A DNA stretch of 27,492 bases from positions 1 through 27,492 of the forward strand of contig JAEYOX010000080.1 of NCBI GenBank assembly GCA_023411265.1, in the 5' to 3' direction. This document shows, piece by piece, positions 5,844 to 14,721 of this stretch. The translations under genes and the position numbers were made by a program. Positions within the stretch are counted from its first letter, which is position 1; each line of letters begins with the position of its first letter. Source of the DNA: Bacteroidota bacterium (GTDB lineage Bacteria > Bacteroidota > Bacteroidia > Flavobacteriales > Weeksellaceae). The notes below the pieces were generated by a model that did no database searches, was not told the origin of the DNA, and was given only the letters and a program-made list of their open reading frames with translations.

Positions 5844-7088
5844 TTATTGTTTTTTTTCTGCTACTTTTAAAATATAATCCAAATATTTGCGGGCCAGAAC
5901 CTCGCGGTCGAAATGTTCCTGCGCATAACGGTAACCGCTGTCCCCTTCCCGTGTCAGCCGTTCCGGATCAGCGAGATACTGCCTGATGATGCTGCTGTAT
6001 TCGGCGGTGTTCTCCGGCTCTACATAGCTGCCTGCCTGAGCGGCTTCTACCAATTCCCGGGAAACCCCGTCAATGGCCATAAGCACCGGTTTTTTACAGG
6101 AGAAATAATCGAAGGTTTTATTGGAATACACGGTTTTGAAGGTATCCACTCTTTTCAGAATCGAAGCGCCCATATCGGAGGCCAGAATATACCGGAACAC
6201 TTCAGCTTTAGGAACGGGATCTAAAAAGCGAACGTTAATCACTTTCATTTCGGAGGCCATCGCCTTCAGTCTTTCTTTTTCCATGCCGGAACCGATGAGC
6301 AAAAAAAGGACATTCGTATCCTCCAACGCTTTACCGGCGTCCAGAACCTGCTGCAGGTGATTGGCCACCCCATGAGCCCCTACATACGTGATCACGAAAT
6401 GTCCCTCCAACTGATGCTGTTGCCGAAAAGCGTCACGGTCAAAATCTTGAAGCACGGATTCTGAAAGAGAGAAGTCCGCGGCATTGGGAATCATGATCAG
6501 TTTGGATTCAGGAATTCCTTTCTGATCCCGAAGGGTATTATAAAAAGCGGGGGTCAACACATTAATCAGCCGGGCTTTTTTATAAATAAATCCTTCAAAC
6601 CAATAGGCCAGTTTAATCACAGGTGTGCTGGTCAGGACTCCGGTGTCTATCGCGGATTCAGGCCACAAGTCCCGAACCTCAAATACCATCGGGATTCTGC
6701 GGAAGCGTGAGATCAAATAGCCCGAGAAACCTACAAACAACGGAGGCGAAGTCACCAACACGACGTCATACTTGCCTTTTGCTTTAAAAAGACCAGCCCA
6801 CAGAGAGGAAAACATAAAAGAAAAATATGCCCAGAGCCTGCCGATAAAACCGCTGTTATACGCTTCGGAAACGTGGGTACGGTGCACGGTTACGGCGCCC
6901 TGCTTTCTTTCCACAAAATATTTGCCTTTATATTCCTTCCTTTTTTCCGATCCGCTGTAATGCATCATCCCGGCAATCACGGTGACCTCATGCCCCGCAT
7001 CAGTCCACACCTTGGTGATTTCATTCCAGCGGGAACCGCCAGGGTCGTCTTCTTCCAGAAAGTATTGGTGGAGTAAGAGTATTTTCAT
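5844..7088 (-). CDS. WbuB-like family 4 glycosyltransferase
   Basis: A 414-residue GT-B fold glycosyltransferase. The N-terminal domain starts 'LLHQYFLEEDDPGGSRW', typical of the WbuB branch (known members transfer L-FucNAc), with 'VVLVTSPPLFVGFSGYLIS' and 'FEVRDLWPESAIDTG' following. The C-terminal nucleotide-sugar domain has 'ITYVGAHGVANHL' and 'VYSNKTFDYFSCKKPVLMAIDG', where the N-K-x-F-D-Y motif is characteristic of this branch. It acts at the cytoplasmic face of the inner membrane on the lipid-linked repeat unit. The start overlaps the heparinase stop by one base (TAATG), which indicates translational coupling. The donor sugar is inferred only from family. Confidence 0.87.
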   Translation of the reverse strand: MKILLLHQYFLEEDDPGGSRWNEITKVWTDAGHEVTVIAGMMHYSGSEKRKEYKGKYFVERKQGAVTVHRTHVSEAYNSGFIGRLWAYFSFMFSSLWAGLFKAKGKYDVVLVTSPPLFVGFSGYLISRFRRIPMVFEVRDLWPESAIDTGVLTSTPVIKLAYWFEGFIYKKARLINVLTPAFYNTLRDQKGIPESKLIMIPNAADFSLSESVLQDFDRDAFRQQHQLEGHFVITYVGAHGVANHLQQVLDAGKALEDTNVLFLLIGSGMEKERLKAMASEMKVINVRFLDPVPKAEVFRYILASDMGASILKRVDTFKTVYSNKTFDYFSCKKPVLMAIDGVSRELVEAAQAGSYVEPENTAEYSSIIRQYLADPERLTREGDSGYRYAQEHFDREVLARKYLDYILKVAEKKQ

Positions 7089-9007
7089 TATTTCTTATTG
7101 GTTTCAGTATCAGTTATTGCATCGGTTTTTCCGGAGCTTAGCCCTTCGTACGGTGTAATGGATGTTTCAATACTTTTATCGAAGGAGAAATATAAAGATT
7201 TTTCAGCGGTTAATTGCCCGTAATAGTCAGAATTATACGAATCAAAGAAGATGGGTTCTGCGGATCCTGCAACGACATTTCCCGTCCACTGATGAGGATG
7301 CCAGATCTGCTTCTTCGGAAGGCCGTCCAAGCCTGTCATTTCATCTTTTACTGTCCATTCAGGAGTACTTTTTTTAATGACCACCGTTCTTTTGTGGGTG
7401 GCTTTTTTGTTCAGGAAGGTAAAAGCACTGATTTCGCCGGAAAAAATATATTCCCCCTCGGTTTCAGTCCATGCCGCTTTCTTTTTCTGAGTCCAGTAGT
7501 ACCATATGAAACGCCCTCCCTTAAGCATCTGGGAATGTTCTTCCACCATGACGACATTGTGGGAGCGTGATCCCATGAAATAATTTAATTTTTCCGGATC
7601 GGTATTGTACTGATAGGTGCCCGAATCCCGAAAGATGTTCACTCCTTGATACCAGAGGTCCACATGCAGATTATCCGCCTGCGCCGGCCGGTCTTTATGG
7701 TTCCCGCACCGGATCATCGTAAAGGTATCCTCGGTTCTGCACAGGTAGAAACCGCCGTGATCATAACTGAGGGCTCCATATTTCTTTTGAAGCGGCTTCT
7801 GTAGTTTCCTTGCTTTGGCCTGCATCCAGCAATAGTCTTCATTGATGTCCTCTTCATTAAACAGCGGTTCACCGGTAAGAATTCTGTGCAGGGTATTGAG
7901 CTGAGGCCTGTAATCCCGGTAGTCGGCATCCGTCAATGGGAAAAACAGCGCACCATCATTGGATCCGTAATTGGGCAACCATCCGTTTCCATCCTGCATG
8001 CACTGGTACAGAAAATCGAGAGACCGGTAAGCTTTTGTATAAACCGTATCTGAAAATTGCCGGCCGTTTTTTTCCATCACCGCAATCCCAAAAGACAGTA
8101 GCTGAATCACCACCCGATGGTAGTTCATGGAAAACTGCAGAAAAGTTCCGTCCTCATAAATCTGATAATCAATTTCCTGTTCCAGCCATTTCAGGCCTTT
8201 TTCAGCCCATGACTTGGTTTCAGGAATAAAGGGAAACAGGAGGTGGGACACTGCGAGAAACAGGGTTTCCGTAATCGCATGGTTGTTGCGTACTGCGATT
8301 CGTGAGAAATCAATATGATGGTAGACATGATGTACAGAAGCGTAAAGCACCTGCTGAATTTTCTGCCATCTTTCCTCGGTCAGTGCTTCAGAATACTGAT
8401 AGTAATACAGTGCGTAACACCAGTTGAAGATTCTCAGGGAAATCTCCTGACTGCACCGCCAGTTGGGCCCCAGATTAATGGGGTTGGCGTCGATCCATGA
8501 TTCGATTTCCGAGAACACGAATTCACCTACATCCGTTTCAAAATGATGGTCATACCGGATGAGGGTGAGCAGATAGGAAAAGCGGGATTTTTCCCACACG
8601 TATTTAATATCACCTGCCTCTTCGGATAAATCGGGGATCTCTGACCAGTGTTTCGTACTGTCGTAGCGGTAGCCGTTGGAAGGATTGGTCAGCCAGTCAT
8701 AGCCTTTACCAATATTCAGCCATTCTGCATTGAAATATTGCATTTCTCCATTCAGGATCCGTTCCGCTTTCTCTCGTAAAGAAGCGGACTGTTGCCGTGG
8801 AATGATGAGTTCGTGCCGCTCATCAATCACAAACGGGTTTTTATTTTTTCTCCACGCAGTGAGGGTTACCGGGGTAGTAAAGATCAGGTCGGCGGGATGC
8901 TTTTTTTTCAACTGCCCGGATCTTTTCTCTATTTCATGGCGTATCCGGTAGGCCGTGTAGCGGATACCCATGTTGGAAATTAACTGTATGGAATTTTTAA
9001 TATTCAT
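7088..9007 (-). CDS. Heparinase II/III-like (alginate-lyase type) protein
   Basis: A 639-residue protein with the heparinase II/III two-domain layout: an alpha-helical toroid domain over about residues 90-400, then an anti-parallel beta-sheet C-terminal domain. Conserved polar residues fit a polysaccharide-lyase active site: 'RNNHAITE' (Asn242, His243), 'MNYHR' (Tyr296, His297) and 'QADNLHVDLW' (His448). No signal peptide or membrane helix is visible, so it appears cytoplasmic, which is odd for a lyase. I chose the ATG at 9005-9007; the frame also allows a TTG four codons earlier at 9019. It lies between the fused oxidoreductase and the WbuB-like transferase, a pairing seen in other polysaccharide clusters. 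A role in trimming or quality control of intermediates is inference; substrate unknown. Confidence 0.83.
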   Translation of the reverse strand: MNIKNSIQLISNMGIRYTAYRIRHEIEKRSGQLKKKHPADLIFTTPVTLTAWRKNKNPFVIDERHELIIPRQQSASLREKAERILNGEMQYFNAEWLNIGKGYDWLTNPSNGYRYDSTKHWSEIPDLSEEAGDIKYVWEKSRFSYLLTLIRYDHHFETDVGEFVFSEIESWIDANPINLGPNWRCSQEISLRIFNWCYALYYYQYSEALTEERWQKIQQVLYASVHHVYHHIDFSRIAVRNNHAITETLFLAVSHLLFPFIPETKSWAEKGLKWLEQEIDYQIYEDGTFLQFSMNYHRVVIQLLSFGIAVMEKNGRQFSDTVYTKAYRSLDFLYQCMQDGNGWLPNYGSNDGALFFPLTDADYRDYRPQLNTLHRILTGEPLFNEEDINEDYCWMQAKARKLQKPLQKKYGALSYDHGGFYLCRTEDTFTMIRCGNHKDRPAQADNLHVDLWYQGVNIFRDSGTYQYNTDPEKLNYFMGSRSHNVVMVEEHSQMLKGGRFIWYYWTQKKKAAWTETEGEYIFSGEISAFTFLNKKATHKRTVVIKKSTPEWTVKDEMTGLDGLPKKQIWHPHQWTGNVVAGSAEPIFFDSYNSDYYGQLTAEKSLYFSFDKSIETSITPYEGLSSGKTDAITDTETNKK

Positions 9008-9043
9008 TTTTTTATTCAATCATTTACTGCCTTCGACGAGATG

Positions 9044-9115
9044 CCTTCGACAGGCTCAGGCACCCCCAAATTCTTTCCTCTTGTTTAACACCGTGGTTCC
9101 TGAGCTCGCCGAAGG
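9044..9115. repeat. Inverted pair of dispersed repeat elements inside the operon
   Basis: CCTTCGACAGGCTCAGG at 9044-9060 faces CCTGAGCTCGCCGAAGG at 9099-9115; the second, reverse-complemented, matches the first at 14 of 17 positions. A partial third copy (CTTCGAC) lies at 9031-9037. The pair fills the 111-base gap between the fused oxidoreductase and heparinase genes and can fold into a long stem in the transcript, with possible effects on read-through or mRNA stability. Confidence 0.7.
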
Positions 9116-9118
9116 ATC

Positions 9119-11260
9119 CTACACTTCCACCCAACCATGGGTTTTTAAACTTTCAATTGCAGCGAAGGAGGCACGCGTTGTATTAACAATCTCATCAAAC
9201 GGAATCAGCGCGTCACCGCCTTTCTGTATTCTTTCCACCAGTCGGGTGAACTGTACTTTATGGCCTTTGTCCAGAGATGTTTTAAGCTTTGTAAATCCTT
9301 TGGTACCAAAACCTTCCGTAGTTCTGAAATTATCCATCACCAGCGTTCGCTCCTGCGAATACACTTCCAGTCTTTCCTTGGAATACGCTTTCGATCCGTT
9401 GGCAAAATAATTGATGACGCCCGTAGAACCATTTTCATATTTCAATAATATCGTTGCGTTGTCGGTATTTTCTTCGGGATTTACGCCCATCGCATTCATA
9501 CAAACCGATTTCACCTTACTTCCTGTGAGATAAGTTATTAAATCGATAAAATGACAGGCTTCGCCGATGATTCTGCCGCCGCCTACTTTCATATCGTGCA
9601 CCCAGACATTGGCAGGAATGGCACCTGCGTTCATCGTGGCAATCACATTCATTACCGAATTTCCGACAACCTGCTTTATTTTCTCGGCATGGGGTGAAAA
9701 TCTTCTGTTGAAGCCTACTGTAATTGTTTTTCCGGATTGCTGATGGGCTTCGATGATATTTTGCAATTCTTCTTCCTTCAGCGACAGTGGTTTTTCAACA
9801 AAAACATTCTTACCTGCCTGAAGCGACTCAACCACCATCGGCGCATGCAGGTTGTGGCGTGTCGTGATCATCACAAGATCAACCTCCGGATCAGTCAGTA
9901 TCTGTTGATAGTCGGTCGTCGAATTGGCGATTCCAAATTTCTGTGCCAGTGCCGTTCCGGTGACTCCGCCGTTACTCGCAATATATTTTAATGAGGCACC
10001 GGTATCTTTTAAGGCAGGCATCATCGTCATCTTCGTAAAGTTACCAGACCCTACAATACCGACGACGCCTTTTGACCCGGCGAAGGATCCGGACTTCAGT
10101 ACCACATTGCGCGAAGGGTTAAGGTTGGGTTGCTCATTATACTTTAAAATGGATGCAATAGAGCGGCTGCTGCCGATGGTTCCATAGATTTTCTGATACT
10201 CTTCCAGAGGAACCACTTCGGTCACCATTTCTTTTACTTTAAGATGACCTGACGCAATGGTTTGCAGGATGGTCTCAAAATTTCTTTTTTCTGTCCAGCG
10301 TACAAATGGCAGCGGATAATCAATCCCCTTCTGTTCATAATCTTCGTCGTAACGGCCCGGGCCGTACGAACATGAGACCTGGAAGGTCAGCTCTTTCTCA
10401 TAGAATTCCGCACGGCTGATGTCGAGACCTACTACGCCCACCAGCACGATTTTCCCGCGCTTACGGCTCATCCGTGCGGCCTGTGAAATAATATCATTGT
10501 TTTTCGCAGATGCGGTAATAATCACACCATCCGCCCCAATGCCCGAACCGGACCCTGAGCCTGTCGAAGGGCCGGTCTGCTCTTCCACAAATTTCACCAC
10601 ATCTCCATGCAAAGGGTTGAACGGAATAATTCCCCATTCCTTGGCCATCGCAAGTTTGGCTTCGTCGATGTCGGTACCGATGACGCGGCACCCGTTGGCA
10701 ACCAATAACTGTGCAGTGATGAGCCCTATTAATCCCAAACCGACTACCACAACGGTTTCGCCCAAGGTCGGATTCAGGAGGCGGATTCCCTGCAGACCGA
10801 TAGATCCAATGACGGTAAAAGCAGCTTCTTCATCTGAAACATTGTCAGGAATATGGGCCACCAGATTTTTAGGTACCGATACAAACTCCGCATGCTGACC
10901 ATTCGAGGCTACCCGGTCGCCGACTTTAAAATCATTGACGCCTTCACCTACAGCAATTACCCGCCCTACATTGCAATAACCGAGCGGGAGTGGTTCGCCC
11001 AGTTTGTTGAACACCGCTTCTAAAGTAGGCATCAGGCCTTCGGTTTTTATCTTGTCGAGAACCTGTTTCACTTTATCGGGTTGCTGTCTCGCTTTGGAGA
11101 TGAGGTTGGATTTCCCGAATTCCACCAGCATTCTTTCGGTTCCTAATGAAACCAGTGAATGGGTAGTTTGTATCAGGACCGTCCCTCTTCTGACCTGCGG
11201 TGCAGGGACTTCCTCCAGTATCGTTTCGCCTGTTTTAAAGGACTGTATAATCTGTTTCAT
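9119..11260 (-). CDS. Fused alcohol-dehydrogenase-like / Gfo-Idh-MocA oxidoreductase
   Basis: A 713-residue two-domain oxidoreductase. Residues 1-375 are a medium-chain dehydrogenase domain with the Rossmann motif VGLGLIG at 173-179; the structural-zinc cysteines and the GHE catalytic-zinc motif are not seen, so it may be zinc-independent. Residues 398-713 are a Gfo/Idh/MocA domain: 'VGIVGSGNF' at 400-408, the Glu-Lys-Pro motif at 489-491 and 'ACHFIDLITYLTG' with His570. Such fusions occur next to heparinase-like genes in polysaccharide clusters; the reaction is not known to me, though sugar oxidation and re-reduction is likely. Residues 230-240 (GPSTGSGSGSG) are encoded by a dispersed intergenic repeat that sits in frame, apparently as a flexible insertion in the first Rossmann domain. 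Its ATG overlaps the upstream transferase by four bases. Confidence 0.85.
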   Translation of the reverse strand: MKQIIQSFKTGETILEEVPAPQVRRGTVLIQTTHSLVSLGTERMLVEFGKSNLISKARQQPDKVKQVLDKIKTEGLMPTLEAVFNKLGEPLPLGYCNVGRVIAVGEGVNDFKVGDRVASNGQHAEFVSVPKNLVAHIPDNVSDEEAAFTVIGSIGLQGIRLLNPTLGETVVVVGLGLIGLITAQLLVANGCRVIGTDIDEAKLAMAKEWGIIPFNPLHGDVVKFVEEQTGPSTGSGSGSGIGADGVIITASAKNNDIISQAARMSRKRGKIVLVGVVGLDISRAEFYEKELTFQVSCSYGPGRYDEDYEQKGIDYPLPFVRWTEKRNFETILQTIASGHLKVKEMVTEVVPLEEYQKIYGTIGSSRSIASILKYNEQPNLNPSRNVVLKSGSFAGSKGVVGIVGSGNFTKMTMMPALKDTGASLKYIASNGGVTGTALAQKFGIANSTTDYQQILTDPEVDLVMITTRHNLHAPMVVESLQAGKNVFVEKPLSLKEEELQNIIEAHQQSGKTITVGFNRRFSPHAEKIKQVVGNSVMNVIATMNAGAIPANVWVHDMKVGGGRIIGEACHFIDLITYLTGSKVKSVCMNAMGVNPEENTDNATILLKYENGSTGVINYFANGSKAYSKERLEVYSQERTLVMDNFRTTEGFGTKGFTKLKTSLDKGHKVQFTRLVERIQKGGDALIPFDEIVNTTRASFAAIESLKTHGWVEV
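10553..10571 (-). repeat. Dispersed repeat element inside a coding sequence
   Basis: On the minus strand this reads CCCTTCGACAGGCTCAGGG, the same element as at 9044-9060. It is in frame within the fused oxidoreductase and encodes P-S-T-G-S-G, followed by further GGTTCGGGC bases that add S-G. The reading frame is kept. Confidence 0.75.
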
Positions 11261-12360
11261 GATTCGGTAATAATATTTAAATATTTTATTGCTCTTTCTT
11301 TAGAAGTATCGAATGACTTCAATCTCTCGTTGCCTTCAACAGTGATCTGGTCATAAAACACCCTGTCATCTGCAGTTTCTATTATTTTATCAGCAATTGA
11401 CTTGGCATTCAGCGGATCAAAATAGACAGCCGCATTCTGGCAAATTCCCTTTGCGAAGTCCAGATCTGATGTTAGTATCGGTCTCTCCATCCGCATTGCT
11501 TCTGCATATGACGCGGAAAAACATTCGAGAAGTGTCGGTAAAAACATAAATTCAGTCTGCGCATATAGAGACGGACACTGATTAATAATTACTTTACCAA
11601 GGTAAACAATATAGTCATTTATTTCTTTTAAATCTGTCAAACTTTCCTGTTCCAAAGTAACCACAAACTTGAAATCTGTACGCTTCCTACGAAGCAACTC
11701 CTCAATCACCTGCGGAATGATATATAAATTCTTGTGCGGATAATTAGCGGAGATTGTGAGAAGATATTTCCCGTCAAAGTCAGGAAGGTTCAAAGATACC
11801 CATTTACTATTATCATCAAAAATTTGGTGATAATTATTACTTACCGTATGAGTCTTTTTGTTTAATCTTTTCCCGATTTTACTTGAAACATCAGGATTCT
11901 CAGTTATAAGGATATCTGCATTTTTCTTAAAGTCGTGTAAATGAAAGAAGCCTTTAAGTTTAAGTTTCAATTGAGCTAAAGGGGAAATTTTACCAAAAAA
12001 CGGGGAATCTGTATATACATAATGAGGCTTTGCATAACCACAGATATGCTTTACAGCAGGGCGCCAATAGGAGGGCCCAAAGACAGTAAACACCCTGTCG
12101 ATGTGATGCTTTAGAACAAGCCCATCCAGGAATTTATTTTTACTGAATACCGCGTTGATTGGATTGGCTTCAATTTCATAAAGATAAGTAACAATCGTAT
12201 ACGGTAACACTTCCATATCCAATTGTGCCTGAAGAGTTGGCGAAATTACAAGCACGAACTGATGATTTGCCCCCAGGTTCCGGAGTTCATTAATAAAAGA
12301 GTGGGCAACCTGAATACCACCACCCATTTTTATGTTGCTGCAGTTGATCAGTATATTCAT
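11257..12360 (-). CDS. Family 4-like glycosyltransferase
   Basis: A 367-residue GT-B glycosyltransferase. The N-terminus 'MNILINCSNIKMGGGIQV' has the glycine-rich loop of the acceptor domain. The C-terminal half has 'LLTISANYPHKNLYIIPQV' and the E-x7-E signature in 'LLECFSASYAEAMRMERPIL', which binds the donor nucleotide sugar. It probably adds one residue of the repeat unit at the cytoplasmic membrane face. It overlaps both neighbours by four bases (ATGA-type junctions), so translation is coupled. Donor and linkage cannot be told from sequence. Confidence 0.85.
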   Translation of the reverse strand: MNILINCSNIKMGGGIQVAHSFINELRNLGANHQFVLVISPTLQAQLDMEVLPYTIVTYLYEIEANPINAVFSKNKFLDGLVLKHHIDRVFTVFGPSYWRPAVKHICGYAKPHYVYTDSPFFGKISPLAQLKLKLKGFFHLHDFKKNADILITENPDVSSKIGKRLNKKTHTVSNNYHQIFDDNSKWVSLNLPDFDGKYLLTISANYPHKNLYIIPQVIEELLRRKRTDFKFVVTLEQESLTDLKEINDYIVYLGKVIINQCPSLYAQTEFMFLPTLLECFSASYAEAMRMERPILTSDLDFAKGICQNAAVYFDPLNAKSIADKIIETADDRVFYDQITVEGNERLKSFDTSKERAIKYLNIITES

Positions 12361-13490
12361 AAGGTTTTAATAAACGCTATTAATCCTTCCGCAGCACTTT
12401 CGCGCGAAAAACGGTCTCTTACATTCATGTAGGCTGCTTCTCCCATCTCTTCAATTTGCTGTGGTGTAAGATCTAAGACTTTAAGGAGTTGTACTTTAAT
12501 TTTTTCGGGGGTTATCTCATCGATTGAAAACCCGGTGTCGGCAATTAGCAACTCTTCATGATTTCCCGCCTTTCTAGACAAAATTATTGGCGTTTTCATA
12601 AAACATGCTTCAATTGGCGTGAGTGGATTAGGATCTAACTTTGTAGGCAGGATAAAGAAGTCTGCCATTTGCATATACTCCCGCACTTGCTCAGGGGAAA
12701 GTTGACCAACAAGGTAAAGACCATCAAGCTGATGCTCATCCTTGAATTTCTGAATGCGCTCAGCAAGTTCTCCTGTACCTGCTAACACAAGAATTATCTG
12801 TTCCCGCTGAGATACAGGCAAAATGTGGTAAGCTTCTACCATTTCCATTATCCCTTTACGGTCACTTAGCGTGGCGACGGAAAGCAACACTTTTTTGTCG
12901 CTAGGTATTTTAAATTTCAACCTCAATTTTTCTTTCGAATCTGTCTCATCAGAATTAAAGAAATTTTCATCGATTGTGTTCGGTAGCATTCCAATCGGGG
13001 CCTTGTTACTGTAAAGCTTAATATAATCACGTGACTTACTGTTAGGCACTACAAAAGCATCAATCGATCTATAAATAAAACCCCTTAGGCGATCTATTAT
13101 ATGTGACATGCTGCGCTGTGCGTCCAAATGACCTTCACTCCAGAATATTGTCTTAGCCTCAAGTGAATTTTTACTCATCAAAATCTGAATAACCGACGGA
13201 GCGTTCCAACTTCCCGCCAAAAGGATCCACGTTGGTTTCAGCTTTTTAACCTGCGCGACAACGGAAGGGTTGAAATGTGGGTAAAAACTTTTAAAAGTCG
13301 GATGAAAACCTTTCAGGAAAGTATATTCATACTGATTTTCATCCGCATGAAACTTCCAAAACCGCCGCGGTTCTGTTTTTGCCATGTAAAGCACATGAAA
13401 TCCGATATTCTGTTTTTCTAACTGTCCCTTCAGAACATTAAAAAATGCAGTTCTATAGGGAGTGGGTATGTTTGTTAATACGACTAACAT
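12357..13490 (-). CDS. Family 4-like glycosyltransferase
   Basis: A 377-residue GT-B glycosyltransferase. 'VVLTNIPTPYRTAFFNVL' is the typical N-terminus of one GT4 branch and fixes the start. The donor domain has 'LLSVATLSDRKGIMEMVEAY', 'LYLVGQLSPEQVREYM' and 'LPTKLDPNPLTPIEACFMKTP', a D-x7-E variant of the usual E-x7-E. It starts 38 bases inside the 3' end of wzy, an unusually long overlap, but the conserved N-terminus requires it. It likely adds one sugar to the lipid-linked repeat; the donor is unknown. Confidence 0.86.
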   Translation of the reverse strand: MLVVLTNIPTPYRTAFFNVLKGQLEKQNIGFHVLYMAKTEPRRFWKFHADENQYEYTFLKGFHPTFKSFYPHFNPSVVAQVKKLKPTWILLAGSWNAPSVIQILMSKNSLEAKTIFWSEGHLDAQRSMSHIIDRLRGFIYRSIDAFVVPNSKSRDYIKLYSNKAPIGMLPNTIDENFFNSDETDSKEKLRLKFKIPSDKKVLLSVATLSDRKGIMEMVEAYHILPVSQREQIILVLAGTGELAERIQKFKDEHQLDGLYLVGQLSPEQVREYMQMADFFILPTKLDPNPLTPIEACFMKTPIILSRKAGNHEELLIADTGFSIDEITPEKIKVQLLKVLDLTPQQIEEMGEAAYMNVRDRFSRESAAEGLIAFIKTL

Positions 13491-14721
13491 TTGTTTTTTT
13501 ATAAAAAAGGGAAAAAGCTAAATAGAGAAAGCACAACAGGGTAATGTTTTGCGGAAGATAACCTCTGGTAATCTCCTGAAACAGCACCATGATAAGAATC
13601 ATAACGATCACACGGTCTCGTGCACTGTTCAAATCGGTACGTTTTGAAATAAAACCTATGATGAATCCTAACACCGACATAAATATAATAATACCTGTGA
13701 CCCCGCCCGCTATGTAATATTCCATAATATTGGAAACGGCAGAACCCGCAAATAATCCTTCGTGTGTGCCCGTAGAATATTTGATGATCTCCTGCTGTGG
13801 AATTGGCGGCTTGGTATCCAGAGGAAAGAAGGTTCGGGGTATAATTCGGATAAAAACATGCATAAACATGGATTCTCCATAATCGTATCCGACCTGATTA
13901 TTCTGGTCCATATATTTGTGCACCATCATATCCGTTTTATAGTTGTTGGTTTGATGCATCACGAACTGATAAGGAGTCATATCATATGGCGAGTCTGATG
14001 ACCACTGTACTTGACTAAATTCCATACTCCGGAAAGCCTCTCTGTTTACGGAGATGAAGTTGATGATAAAAAAAGCACCCACTAAATAAACCGCCCACTT
14101 GATAAGTGCTGAAGGCCGTATTTGGTTAACGATAAAAAAATGATAAAGGACACCTGCAAGCAAGATAATGATGCGGTACCGGAAACCAAGAATCAGATAA
14201 AATATGACCGTAACAATCAGCAGAACGAGGTGCCATGCTTTCATTTTTTTCTCTGAGAGCAGGATGAGAAACCCAATGATTAGCGAATCGGCTAAGAAAA
14301 TTAAATAGTTCAGGAAGCCACCGCTAAAAGTCTGATCCGCCGAAATACTCGCTTTCCGACTGATCATATAAGCAACTGCTGCGAAAAACAGCAGGAGGTA
14401 AACATAGTACTTGTCATTCAGATTCCACCGTTTATTCCTCAGATCATGATCGTGAACCGTGGTGTTAAAGGCGTAAAAATAAGAGCTTCCAAAGCATAGT
14501 ATGGCTAAAATGTATAGCAAAACCGTGTCATTAAAATAATCCCCGAAATAGGACCCAAAGAGGTAAAGATCGTCGGTCTCAATACCATCTAATGGACCCA
14601 GGAAAATATAAACAAAATAGATTACCAGCGAAAATAGAAAGGCGAAATGCTTCTGCGGATTTTTACATCCCAAAATAAAAAAAAGTAATAGCGTAACTAA
14701 TAGAACGATCAGATAACTCAT
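13453..14721 (-). CDS. wzy: Wzy-type polysaccharide polymerase
   Basis: A 422-residue inner-membrane protein with about ten to twelve hydrophobic segments, no recognisable soluble domain and a large periplasmic loop in the second half (about residues 220-320, including 'RIIPRTFFPLDTKPPIP'). This is the layout of Wzy polymerases, which join lipid-linked repeat units at the outer face of the inner membrane. Pro-Arg-rich loop motifs such as 'RIIPR' are usual in oligosaccharide-repeat-unit polymerases. Wzy sequences diverge quickly, so the call rests on topology and on its place between glycosyltransferases and downstream of wzx. It overlaps the preceding transferase stop by one base and the following gene by 38. 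Confidence 0.85.
   Translation of the reverse strand: MSYLIVLLVTLLLFFILGCKNPQKHFAFLFSLVIYFVYIFLGPLDGIETDDLYLFGSYFGDYFNDTVLLYILAILCFGSSYFYAFNTTVHDHDLRNKRWNLNDKYYVYLLLFFAAVAYMISRKASISADQTFSGGFLNYLIFLADSLIIGFLILLSEKKMKAWHLVLLIVTVIFYLILGFRYRIIILLAGVLYHFFIVNQIRPSALIKWAVYLVGAFFIINFISVNREAFRSMEFSQVQWSSDSPYDMTPYQFVMHQTNNYKTDMMVHKYMDQNNQVGYDYGESMFMHVFIRIIPRTFFPLDTKPPIPQQEIIKYSTGTHEGLFAGSAVSNIMEYYIAGGVTGIIIFMSVLGFIIGFISKRTDLNSARDRVIVMILIMVLFQEITRGYLPQNITLLCFLYLAFSLFYKKTNVSRINKHTHSL

Noticed and set aside
10066..10087. Second in-frame copy of the dispersed repeat in the oxidoreductase linker
   Set aside because: CCTTCGCCGGGTCAAAAGG only partly resembles the element and falls in an interdomain linker where sequence is free to vary.
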